A DNA stretch of 64,000 nt from Actinomycetes bacterium (lineage in GTDB: Bacteria; Actinomycetota; Actinomycetes; Propionibacteriales; Nocardioidaceae), in NCBI GenBank assembly GCA_023460975.1, contig JAEWOG010000104.1, forward strand, positions 3,243 through 67,242, given 5' to 3'. This document shows, in pieces, positions 30,515 to 39,733 of the stretch. The stretch's first letter is position 1, and each line of letters starts with the position of its first letter. Below the pieces are notes generated by a model that saw only the letters and a program-made list of their open reading frames with translations, was not told the DNA's origin and did not search any database. Position numbers and translations under genes: made by a program.

Positions 30515-31303
30515 ATGAACCGCTTTGCCGTCGAGGGCGCTGACCTCGCCCGCGAGGTCAGCGACGAGGGTGGACATCCCGTGGTGCAACTGCACGGGCT
30601 CACGTCGAGTCGCAGGCGGGATCGACTCCTGAACCTCGACCTCGGGCTCGGGTTGAGCGGCACCCGTCTGCTGCGTTACGACGCCCGCGGCCACGGGCTC
30701 TCCTCGGGACGCCCACGCCCGGAGGACTACCGGTGGGAGCGTCTGGCCACCGACCTGCTCGACCTCCTCGACGACGTGTTCCCCGGCGAGGCCGTGCACG
30801 GGGTCGGGCCCTCGATGGGGGCGGCCACGCTGCTCCATGCCGCCGTGCGGGAGCCGGAACGCTTCACCAGCCTGACCTTGATGGTGCCCTCGACCGCGTG
30901 GGAGACGCGGGCAGCGAAGGCCGACGAATATCGAGCGGCCGCCGACGTCGTTGAACGACGTGGGCGAGATGTGTGGGTCGCCGCCGGCCGGATGGCTCCG
31001 CGCGTGCCGGCTCAGGCGGACGTACCGATCACGGAACCGGAGATCACCGAGGACCTGCTGCCCTCGGTGCTGCGCGGGGCCGCGGCCTCGGACTACCCGA
31101 GCCCTGCCGAGGTCGCCTCGCTGACGGTCCCCACGACGATCCTCGCGTGGACCGACGACCCAGCGCACCCGGTCTCCACCGCTGAGTCGCTGCACGGACT
31201 GCTCAGGGGCTCGACCCTCCAGGTGGCCACGTCGCCGGGGGAGCTGGCCCGGTGGCCCGCACGCCTCAGCGAGGACGTCCGGCGGGCCGGGGCTTTCGCC
31301 TGA
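30515..31303 (+). CDS. Alpha/beta-hydrolase
   Basis: 262-aa cytoplasmic alpha/beta-fold hydrolase. The oxyanion segment is VVQLHGLTSSRRRD, RYDARGHGLSSG is the conserved strand-loop, the nucleophile elbow is GPSMGAA (G-x-S-x-G), and the catalytic Asp is probably in ILAWTDDPAHPVS. The usual final catalytic His near the C-terminus is not obvious: the tail reads LARWPARLSEDV, so the enzyme may use another residue or be weakened. ATG 30515 follows AGGAGG at 30505-30510, with a TACGCT -10 at 30483-30488. It is divergent from the fusion gene. Substrate unknown. Confidence 0.82.
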   Translation: MNRFAVEGADLAREVSDEGGHPVVQLHGLTSSRRRDRLLNLDLGLGLSGTRLLRYDARGHGLSSGRPRPEDYRWERLATDLLDLLDDVFPGEAVHGVGPSMGAATLLHAAVREPERFTSLTLMVPSTAWETRAAKADEYRAAADVVERRGRDVWVAAGRMAPRVPAQADVPITEPEITEDLLPSVLRGAAASDYPSPAEVASLTVPTTILAWTDDPAHPVSTAESLHGLLRGSTLQVATSPGELARWPARLSEDVRRAGAFA

Positions 31304-31327
31304 CGCGGCATCTGGTGGAGTGGGGTC

Positions 31328-31693
31328 ATGGAGATCTGGATCAACCCCCGGTGCTCGAAGTGCCGTACGGCCACGGCCGCGCTGGATGAGGCGGGCGTCG
31401 CCTACACGGTGCGCCGCTACCTCGAGGACCCGCCCACCCGCGCAGAGCTCGAGGCGGTGCTGGCGCGCCTCGACCTGGAGCCGTGGCACATCACGCGCAC
31501 CTCCGAACCCGACGCCGTCGCGATCAAGGGGCTCTCGCGCACGGCCGAGGACCGCGATGCGTGGCTCGACGCGCTGGCCGCGCACCCGAAGCTGATCCAG
31601 CGGCCGATCATCACCGCCGACGACGGCACCGCGGTCCTCGGGCGGGACGAGGAGTCGCTGGCCGCCGTGATCGATGCGGCCGCACGGGGCTAG
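31328..31693 (+). CDS. ArsC/Spx-family thioredoxin-fold protein
   Basis: 121 aa with the ArsC (glutaredoxin-linked arsenate reductase) fold. The N-terminal INPRCSKCRTA carries two cysteines (C-x2-C), followed by YLEDPPTRAELEAVLARL, the conserved RPII segment and the C-terminal helix. Stand-alone genes of this group (YffB/ArsC-like) often have redox or unknown roles; no ars resistance genes are near, so arsenate reduction is not assured. The TAG stop at 31691-31693 also forms the first three bases of the next gene's -10 box. Confidence 0.82.
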   Translation: MEIWINPRCSKCRTATAALDEAGVAYTVRRYLEDPPTRAELEAVLARLDLEPWHITRTSEPDAVAIKGLSRTAEDRDAWLDALAAHPKLIQRPIITADDGTAVLGRDEESLAAVIDAAARG

Positions 31694-31696
31694 CGT
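31691..31696 (+). promoter_or_regulatory. Leaderless -10 box (TAGCGT) embedded in a stop codon
   Basis: TAGCGT begins with the TAG stop of the ArsC-like gene and ends seven bases before ATG 31704. Confidence 0.5.
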
Positions 31697-31703
31697 GGGC
31701 GCC

Positions 31704-32042
31704 ATGACGGACTGGCGTGCGGACCTGGTCGAGCAGATCCGGGGACTCGTCCTCGGCACCGACGAGCACATCACCGAGGACATCAAGTGGCGCAAGCCGT
31801 CCAACCCGGACGGGGTGCCGACCTTCACCTGCGACGGCCTGCTGTGCACGGTGGAGACGTACAAGGACAAGGTGAAGGTGACCTTCGCCAAGGGTGCGTC
31901 GTTGCCCGACCCGACCGGGGTGTTCAATGCGAGCCTCGACGCGGGGACCCGTCGTGCCGTCGACGTCCGCGACGGTGACGCCTTCGACGAGGACGCCTTC
32001 ACCGAGATCGTGCGCGCGGCGGTGGCGTTCAACCGTTCCTGA
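31704..32042 (+). CDS. DUF1801 (YdhG-like) protein
   Basis: A small soluble protein of 112 aa with the DUF1801 core: helix WRADLVEQIRGLVLGTDEHI, then EDIKWRKPSN, CTVETYKDKVKVTFAKGASL, and a strand-helix ending with RAVDVRDGD. Crystal structures of the family show an iron-chaperone frataxin-like or unknown fold, but function is not established. ATG 31704 matches the family start and lies seven bases from the -10 box shared with the previous stop codon. Confidence 0.78.
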   Translation: MTDWRADLVEQIRGLVLGTDEHITEDIKWRKPSNPDGVPTFTCDGLLCTVETYKDKVKVTFAKGASLPDPTGVFNASLDAGTRRAVDVRDGDAFDEDAFTEIVRAAVAFNRS

Positions 32043-32146
32043 GCGGCCCGTCGTGGGAGCGCACCACCTCGGCGTCCTCGGACGTCTCGGCGTGGGTGGC
32101 GTCAGGAGGGGTCGCATGTGCGGGCGGTCAGGGGCACGATGAGCCC

Positions 32147-33046
32147 ATGCGTATCGGACAGCAGGTCTCCTACTTCTCGTGGCCGTGCGCTCCGGCGTCG
32201 ATCGGGCCGCAGTTCGCGTCCATCGCCCGGTGGGCAGAGACTGCCGGCGCGGAGACGCTGTGGGTGATGGACCACCTGTGGCAGATCGAGTCGATCGGTC
32301 CGCCTGAGGCGGAGATGCTGGAGGCGTACACGACGCTGGGCTTCGCGGCAGGCGTCACCTCGCGCATCGAGCTGGGCGCGATGGTCGGGGCCGTGACGAT
32401 GCGCAACCCGGCACTGCTGGTCAAGACGATCACGACCCTGGACGTGCTCTCGGGTGGCCGGGCGTGGATGGGCATCGGCGCCGCCTGGTTCGAGGCGGAG
32501 AACGTGGGCTACGGGCTGGACTTCCCGCCGGTGGCCGAGCGGTTCGTACGGCTGGAGGACACGCTCCGGCTCGCGCGGCAGATGTGGTCGGGCGACGACT
32601 CACCCTTCGACGGGGAGGGGTTCACCGCGCCTCGCCCGCTCACCTCGCCCCTGCCCGTACGGACCCCGCCCGTCCTCATCGGCGGGGTGGGTGAGCGCAA
32701 GACCCTGCGGATGGTGGCGCAGTACGCGGACGCGACGAACATCTTCGACGGTGGGCCGGAGTTCGTGGGCGGCAAGCTGGCCGTGCTGCGCCGGCACTGC
32801 GAGGAGCTGGGCCGCGACTACGACGAGATCCGCAAGACCGTGCTGACCCGCATCAGCCTCTCGGCCCGCGGCGGCGTCGCGGCGCCGTCGGGGGAGACGA
32901 CCATGTCGGTGGCCGAGGCCCTCGACAAGTTGGGTCGGCTCGCAGAGGTGGGCGTCGATACCGCGATCCTCGGCATGGGCAACGACACCGACGAGGGCTC
33001 GTACGAGTTCCTCGCCGAGCTCATTCGGCAGGCTGAGGCGCTCTGA
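32147..33046 (+). CDS. LLM-class F420-dependent oxidoreductase
   Basis: 299 aa luciferase-like TIM barrel. Landmarks are IGQQVSYFSWP at the N-terminus, AETLWVMDHLWQ, LGAMVGAVTMRNPALLVKTITTLDVLSGGRAWMGIGAAWF (the LLM core), and PVLIGGVGERKTLRMVAQYAD. Actinobacterial members use coenzyme F420, sometimes FMN. The electron acceptor or substrate is unknown. ATG 32147 has a CACGAT box six bases upstream rather than a ribosome site. It appears to be a single-gene unit. Confidence 0.87.
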   Translation: MRIGQQVSYFSWPCAPASIGPQFASIARWAETAGAETLWVMDHLWQIESIGPPEAEMLEAYTTLGFAAGVTSRIELGAMVGAVTMRNPALLVKTITTLDVLSGGRAWMGIGAAWFEAENVGYGLDFPPVAERFVRLEDTLRLARQMWSGDDSPFDGEGFTAPRPLTSPLPVRTPPVLIGGVGERKTLRMVAQYADATNIFDGGPEFVGGKLAVLRRHCEELGRDYDEIRKTVLTRISLSARGGVAAPSGETTMSVAEALDKLGRLAEVGVDTAILGMGNDTDEGSYEFLAELIRQAEAL

Positions 33047-33067
33047 TCCGAGCGCCGCGAACGTCGC

Positions 33068-34033
33068 TCAGTTGAGTGGTTCGAGCGTCAGGTCGACGAG
33101 GCTGACCTTGGGCCCTCCGGAGCGGTCGAGCAGCCACCACCCAGCCTCAGCGCCTTCGATGATGCGCGCCTTGGTCCACCCTCGGGGGAGCTTAGGGCGG
33201 AACTGCTCGCCGGTGGCGAGGTCGAGGAGGCGCTGCTTTCCCTTGTCGGGGCCAGAGGCGAAGTGCGGGGTGAGGATCGCCCAGCGGCCGTCGGAGGTGA
33301 ACGCGCCGTCGATGCCATGCTTGCCGGGCATGCGCTTGTAGCCGGACTCCTCCCACACCTTGCGGAGCACGCGCCCGCCGGCGTCGACCTCGACGCAGGA
33401 GGAGAAGTCGGAGCCGTACTTGTTGGTCGAGCCGCGGTCGGATCCCTCGACGAAGACGTACCGGTGCTCCGGCGTGGTCAGGGTGGCCCCAATCGTCACG
33501 CGATTGGCGTCGTCCTGGGCATGGCCGCCGAAACGGTCGCCCGGGAACTCGGCCGCGTCGAGCGGGAACGGTGACGACCAGCCCGAGAAGTCGGGGGCCA
33601 GTTCGGCGAGCCCGGGCGTCTCCTGGCTGAGCATGCTGTGGGCGAGGACGACGAGCCACGGGCCGTCCCCGGTGCGCTTCGGGGCGATGCGGTCGAGCCG
33701 CGCCGCGCTGTCGTGCACGGCGAAGCCCTCGGTCCCCGCGGGCGCTCGCAGCGGCGTCTCGGTGCCGTCCCGGTCGACACGTGTCGCGGTGCCGGGTTCG
33801 GTCAGCACGACCAGGCCGTCGCCGTCGTCGAGGGTCACGGGCGTGTGCTGCGAGAACGCCTCGTGCTGGAGTGCCGTCGGGGTCAGTTCGCTGACCATCT
33901 CAGGCGTGATGAGAAGCAGGGTGGCCGCGAAGGTGGGCCGAGGTCCTTCGGACGTGAGCACCAGCGTCCCGTCGCGCAGGACGCGGGCCGTACGGTCGAA
34001 CGGGAAGTGGCCCTCGGGCAACTCGATGCTCAT
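33068..34033 (-). CDS. Unknown soluble protein, propeller-like
   Basis: 321 aa with no named family recognised. The chain is mostly short strands with repeated polar turns (DGDGLVVLTEPGTATRVDRDG, VEVDAGGRVLRKVWEESGYKR, GAFTSDGRWAILTPHF), as in beta-propellers. It ends with AGWWLLDRSGGPKVSLVDLT, similar to the partial protein at the window start. No signal peptide or membrane helix is seen. ATG 34033 has TAGAGT (minus strand) ending six bases upstream. Function unknown. Confidence 0.72.
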   Translation of the reverse strand: MSIELPEGHFPFDRTARVLRDGTLVLTSEGPRPTFAATLLLITPEMVSELTPTALQHEAFSQHTPVTLDDGDGLVVLTEPGTATRVDRDGTETPLRAPAGTEGFAVHDSAARLDRIAPKRTGDGPWLVVLAHSMLSQETPGLAELAPDFSGWSSPFPLDAAEFPGDRFGGHAQDDANRVTIGATLTTPEHRYVFVEGSDRGSTNKYGSDFSSCVEVDAGGRVLRKVWEESGYKRMPGKHGIDGAFTSDGRWAILTPHFASGPDKGKQRLLDLATGEQFRPKLPRGWTKARIIEGAEAGWWLLDRSGGPKVSLVDLTLEPLN

Positions 34034-34039
34034 GGCGGG

Positions 34040-34045
34040 ACTCTA
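34040..34045 (-). promoter_or_regulatory. Leaderless -10 box (TAGAGT)
   Basis: On the minus strand TAGAGT ends six bases before ATG 34033. Confidence 0.5.
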
Positions 34046-34516
34046 GGGCGCGTGGCTCCGGCGGCGGCCTTGACGCATGCTTCGGATCGCGCCGACGCGG
34101 CGCAGCGCGACTTCACGGCGCTGGAGACGACGGTGGCCGGGCTCGACGCAGGCGAGGAGGGACTCGACGCCGGCCTCACGCAACGTCATGGCCCCCGGTC
34201 GTACGAACAACCACCCACCATGACGTCCGCCGAGCAGGGTCAAGCCCACCCGACGGGTCCGGAACCCGAAGGCTCAGTGTCGCCGCTGGCAGCGCGGGAT
34301 CGGTGAACACGATCCACCAGAACTGCGTGGCCTGCGATTCGTCGTAGTGGTCGGATCGCGGCTGCCGCTCGCGCCTCATGGCACGTACGACGAGTCGGCG
34401 GAGACGTCACTGTGGTTCTGATCCGAAGCGATCCGCGTGGCGCTGCGGTAGTAAAGGGCACTCGCGGCGAAAAGCAGCGCTCCGCGCACCCGAAACACGT
34501 ACCAGCAGCCCCCACC
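34046..34516. other. 470-bp stretch without a confident gene; possible remnant
   Basis: Two short minus-strand frames overlap here (67 and 68 codons, in different frames, 34176-34379 and 34043-34249). The first has a coding-like third-base pattern over DHYDESQATQFWWIVFTDPA. Neither has a clear start signal or recognised family, and they could be one gene broken by a frameshift. The region could also be plain intergenic DNA. Confidence 0.3.
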
Positions 34517-35746
34517 TCACGCCAGCCCGAGCGCGTAGGCCTCTTCCCACAGCTCCTCGCGCACCTGCGGGTGGGCGGCTTCACGGATCAGGTTGGCCGC
34601 CTGTTCCTTCTCGCTGCGTCCGCGCATCCACGCGACGCCTTGCTCGGTGACCACGGCCGTGTGCTGGTACGAGGTCACGGGCTCGTCCAGCAGCGGCACG
34701 ATCGTGGAGACGTCGGCGCGCGGGTGCCAGGAGCGCAGAGCCATGAAGGCCTGACCGCCACGCGCGTGGCTGGCGCCGACGGTGAAGTCGGTCTGGCCAC
34801 CAAACCCTGAGTAGATCCGCGCGTTGATGCGCGAGGCATTGGCCTGGTCGAAGAGGTCGACCTGCAGGGCCGTGTTGATCGACGTCATGCCCGGCTGCTG
34901 CGCGATGGTCGCGGGGGAGTTGGTGACCTCGGTGCGGGTGAGGCGTACGCGGGGATTGCGGTCCAGCCACGCGTACAGCTCCGCACTGCCGAAGACGAAC
35001 GACGTCACGATCGGCACCTCAGAGTCCAGCGCGCCCGCGTGTTCCAGCGCCAGGACGCCGTCACTGAACATCTCGGTCCAGATGCGCAGCCCACGCCGGT
35101 CGACGAGTCGCGAGACGGTGGCGTCGGGGACCTCGCCGATGCCCGCCTGGAGGGTGGCGCCGTCGGCCACCTCAGCCGCCACGAGTGCGCCGATGTGGGC
35201 GGCGTCGTCACCCGGCTGGCCGGCGACGTGACTCACCAGCGGTACGTCCACCTCGACGCCCAGGTCGAAGGAGTCGACCGAGATCTCCGCGTCGCCGAAC
35301 GTCCACGGCATCTGCGCGTTCATCTGCGCGACCACGAGGGCACCGCGTTCGCGTGCTGCCGCGATCGCGGCCGGCATGACGTTGACCTCGACGCCCAGCG
35401 ACACCTTGCCGTCACGTGGAAGCGTCGTGTGGACGATGACCACGTCCGGGGCGCAGGCCGACTCGTACAGCCTGGGAACCATCGACAGCCGCGTCGGCAC
35501 GTACGCCAGCCGCGGGTGCTTGCGTACGCCAGGCCCGACGAACGTGGTCTCCGGCACGATGCCCTCGTGCAGCGGAAGGCCCGGTTGCAGGTTCAGCCCG
35601 TGCAGGACGGCCTGCTCGAGTTGTCCCAGGACCTCGCCGAGCACCGTGATCGGGCTCGCGTGGTTGCCGCTGATGACGATGCGCGGGTTCCCGTGACCAA
35701 GGGCCGCGACGCGCTGGACGACTTCTTCGACGTTGACGATGCGCAC
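34517..35746 (-). CDS. Acetyl-CoA hydrolase / CoA-transferase family I protein
   Basis: 409 aa, like 4-hydroxybutyrate or acetate CoA-transferases. Seen are RIVISGNHASPITVLGE near the start, VVAQMNAQMPWTFGDAEI, the ATLQAGIGEVPDAT loop, GLRIWTEMFSDGVLALEHAG (the conserved T-E-M-x-S-D-G active-site region) and, near the C-terminus, the FTVGASHARGGQAFMALRS and TSYQHTAVVTEQGVAWMRGRS segments. GTG 35746 (VRIVNVEEVVQRV) is preferred over the longer reading, which adds a Cys-rich, non-family N-terminus; the ribosome site is weak (AAGG). Likely reactions transfer CoA between acetate and a second acid. No partner gene is adjacent. Confidence 0.84.
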   Translation of the reverse strand: MRIVNVEEVVQRVAALGHGNPRIVISGNHASPITVLGEVLGQLEQAVLHGLNLQPGLPLHEGIVPETTFVGPGVRKHPRLAYVPTRLSMVPRLYESACAPDVVIVHTTLPRDGKVSLGVEVNVMPAAIAAARERGALVVAQMNAQMPWTFGDAEISVDSFDLGVEVDVPLVSHVAGQPGDDAAHIGALVAAEVADGATLQAGIGEVPDATVSRLVDRRGLRIWTEMFSDGVLALEHAGALDSEVPIVTSFVFGSAELYAWLDRNPRVRLTRTEVTNSPATIAQQPGMTSINTALQVDLFDQANASRINARIYSGFGGQTDFTVGASHARGGQAFMALRSWHPRADVSTIVPLLDEPVTSYQHTAVVTEQGVAWMRGRSEKEQAANLIREAAHPQVREELWEEAYALGLA

Positions 35747-35849
35747 GAGACAACCTTGGCACGAGAGCCAGCGTGAGCAGCGGCTGTGGGCCACAAGTCC
35801 CGTGTCGCGGTGGGCGTGTTGTCCCGCAAGGGGCGCCGCCCGAGGTGGC

Positions 35850-36620
35850 TCAGCGCCGACGCTTCACCTTCACGGTGTTGTTGGGGCCACGCACGGACAC
35901 CTTGGTGGCTCCCTTCCGCACCCGGACGGTGTTGTTGCCGCCGACGATCTTGAGCGTCTTGAGGGTGGTGAAGGTGGCGGTGGTGTTGGCCACACGCAGC
36001 GTCGCACGCGTGCTCTTGCCCGCCCGGATCGTGTGGTTGCCGCCGGTCGCCTTGAGGGTCGTGACGCCCAGTGCGGTCACGGTGTTGTTGGCCGACGCCA
36101 CGACGGCCTTGCTGACCCTGCCCCGCACGGTCACGGTGTTGTTGCCGCTGGTGACATCCACCAAGGTCGCGTCACCGTTGACGCTGACTGTGGTGTTGGG
36201 CTGGTCGACCTCGAGCAGTGACACGCCCGAGCCGATGGAGACGGTGCTGTTGCCCGCCTGCGCTGTGGCAGAGGTGGCCTCGCCCACGGTCACCGTGTTG
36301 TTGGGGCCGACGATGCTGAGCGCTCCCACGGACCCGGCGGCGGTCACGTCACTGTTGGCAACATCGAGGTGCAGGTTCGTGGCGGACGCGAGGGTCACCG
36401 TCAGGTTGGCTCCACTCAGGTGCACGTCGCCGCACGCGCCGGCCAGCACGACGTCGGTGTTGGAGACCTCCAGGTTGACCGCTTCGCCTGTGCAGGTGAC
36501 CTGAGTCGGCTCAGCGTGTGCGGGGGCCACGGCGACGGCCACCATGGCGGGCGTCGCGAGCGCGACGGCAAGCAGGGCACCGCGCGAGCGGGCAGCGAGG
36601 GAACGGGGCGCGAGGGACAC
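35850..36620 (-). CDS. Secreted DUF3060 repeat protein
   Basis: 256 aa. An N-terminal signal peptide (SLAARSRGALLAVALATPAMVAV then AHAEP) is followed by a regular repeat of about 20 residues whose turns read GNNTVTV, PNNTVTV, NNTVTA and GGNHTI; this Asn-rich ladder is typical of right-handed beta-helices and DUF3060. The C-terminus is strongly basic (KVKRRR). GTG 36620 is chosen because AGGAG lies five bases upstream and the signal peptide then starts cleanly; an in-frame ATG 36 bases earlier would add a basic stretch. Two cysteines (VTCTG, GACGD) may bridge. Role unknown, probably cell surface. Confidence 0.8.
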   Translation of the reverse strand: MSLAPRSLAARSRGALLAVALATPAMVAVAVAPAHAEPTQVTCTGEAVNLEVSNTDVVLAGACGDVHLSGANLTVTLASATNLHLDVANSDVTAAGSVGALSIVGPNNTVTVGEATSATAQAGNSTVSIGSGVSLLEVDQPNTTVSVNGDATLVDVTSGNNTVTVRGRVSKAVVASANNTVTALGVTTLKATGGNHTIRAGKSTRATLRVANTTATFTTLKTLKIVGGNNTVRVRKGATKVSVRGPNNTVKVKRRR

Positions 36621-36673
36621 GAGATCTCCTGGACGTGGTCGGTGTCGACGTGGCACAGGGGCCGCCTACCCGT

Positions 36674-36732
36674 TAACCAGTGTGCGAAACCCGACGATGT
36701 TGGTTAGCCTCGTCCCCGTGTGGACCCGCTGA
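36674..36732 (+). promoter_or_regulatory. ABC-F promoter with inverted repeat and possible leader peptide
   Basis: TAGCCT (36705-36710) is the likely -10. An inverted repeat TAACCA (36674-36679)/TGGTTA (36701-36706) brackets the promoter spacer. Seven bases after the -10 a mini-reading frame GTG-TGG-ACC-CGC-TGA (36718-36732) could be a leaderless leader peptide, leaving a 78-base gap before the ABC-F start. Confidence 0.35.
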
Positions 36733-36810
36733 TGACCTCGCCCGCGACCAGGCCCGAGCAACTGCTCATTGCGCCGGACGGGTGGCTCTCCATCCCAGCA
36801 AAGGTCCTGC

Positions 36811-38499
<1,689 letters not shown>

Positions 38500-38513
38500 G
38501 GCCGAGCCGCTGC

Positions 38514-38577
38514 TAGGATCGAGGCGCTCGAACATCCTTTAACGATCCGTCCTGTGAGGCGGAGAAGGAGGTACGGC
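38514..38577 (+). promoter_or_regulatory. PyrR-binding leader of carAB operon with promoter
   Basis: TAGGAT (38514-38519) is the likely -10. The leader at 38532-38577 matches the pyrR leader in all but four of 46 positions. The PyrR loop GTCCTGTGAGGC is at 38549-38560, Shine-Dalgarno GAGAAGGAGG at 38562-38571, and the anti-Shine-Dalgarno UCCUU begins at 38535. No terminator hairpin with a T-run follows, so control is probably translational. Confidence 0.85.
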
Positions 38578-39732
38578 GTGCCGCTGCATGCCACCCGAAA
38601 GCCGGCCCTGTTGGTCCTTGAGGACGGCCGGACATTCCGAGGCGAGTCGTTCGGTGCCGAAGGCGAGACCTTCGGTGAGGCAGTGTTCTCCACCGGCATG
38701 ACCGGTTATCAGGAGACGCTGTCCGACCCGAGCTACCACCGCCAGGTCGTCGTGATGACCGCGCCCCACGTCGGCAACACCGGCATGAACGACGAGGACC
38801 TCGAGTCCCGTCGCATCTGGGTCGCCGGCTACGTCGTGCGCGACCCTGCCCGGGTTCCGTCCAACTGGCGTTCGCAACGCTCCCTGGCCGATGACCTGCG
38901 TGAGCAGGGCGTCGTCGGGATCAGCGGCGTCGACACGCGCGCCCTGACCCGTCACCTGCGCGAGCGCGGCGCCATGCGCGTGGGCATCTCCACGGTGGAC
39001 ACCGATCCCGAGGTGCTCCTGGTCAAGGTGCGCGAGTCCGCCGAGATGAGCGGCGCCAACCTGTCCGAGGCCGTCTCCGTGAGCGAGGCGTACGTGGTGC
39101 CCGCTCAGGGGGAGAAGCGGTTCACCGTCGCGGCCCTCGACCTGGGGATCAAGGCGAACACGCCGCGCATGATGGCCGAGCGCGGCATCGAGGTGCACGT
39201 GCTTCCGGCCACCGCCTCCATCGAGGACGTGCTGGCGGTGCAGCCCGATGGGTTGTTCTTCTCCAACGGACCCGGCGACCCGGCAGCCACCACCGGTCAG
39301 GTCGAGTTGCTGCAGGCCGCGCTGGGTCGCGACCTGCCGTACTTCGGGATCTGCTTCGGCAACCAGCTCTTCGGCCGCGCACTGGGCTTCGACACCTACA
39401 AGCTCAAGTACGGCCACCGCGGCATCAACCAGCCCGTCATGGACCGTACGACCGGCAAGGTCGAGGTGACTGCCCACAACCACGGTTTCGCGGTTGACGC
39501 GCCGCTGACGGGCTCGACGAGCACGCCGTACGGCGACGCGGTCGTGAGCCATGTCTGCCTCAACGACGACGTGGTCGAGGGCCTCGAGCTCCGCAGCGCG
39601 TCGGGCGCTCTGAAGGCCTTCTCGGTCCAGTACCACCCCGAGGCTGCCGCCGGCCCGCACGACGCGGCGTACCTCTTCGATCGGTTCTGCCAGCTGATGG
39701 CCGACGCCACCTCGACCCCCCAGGAGGCCTGA
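38578..39732 (+). CDS. carA: Carbamoyl-phosphate synthase small (glutaminase) subunit
   Basis: Glutaminase that feeds ammonia to CarB; 384 aa. The N-terminal domain begins KPALLVLEDGRTFRGESFG, and the class-I amidotransferase domain has YFGICFGNQLFGRALG (nucleophile Cys) and the catalytic His-Glu in SVQYHPEAAAGPHD. GTG 38578 is six bases after GAGAAGGAGG; no ATG fits. It is the first gene of the second pyr operon and lies directly behind the PyrR leader. carB follows after one base. The product also supplies arginine synthesis. Confidence 0.96.
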   Translation: MPLHATRKPALLVLEDGRTFRGESFGAEGETFGEAVFSTGMTGYQETLSDPSYHRQVVVMTAPHVGNTGMNDEDLESRRIWVAGYVVRDPARVPSNWRSQRSLADDLREQGVVGISGVDTRALTRHLRERGAMRVGISTVDTDPEVLLVKVRESAEMSGANLSEAVSVSEAYVVPAQGEKRFTVAALDLGIKANTPRMMAERGIEVHVLPATASIEDVLAVQPDGLFFSNGPGDPAATTGQVELLQAALGRDLPYFGICFGNQLFGRALGFDTYKLKYGHRGINQPVMDRTTGKVEVTAHNHGFAVDAPLTGSTSTPYGDAVVSHVCLNDDVVEGLELRSASGALKAFSVQYHPEAAAGPHDAAYLFDRFCQLMADATSTPQEA

Positions 39733-39733
39733 G

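Noticed and set aside
31328..31693. Arsenic-resistance operon
   Set aside because: Only an ArsC-like protein is present; no arsR, arsB/acr3 or arsM is near, and the protein belongs to the wider Spx/YffB fold.
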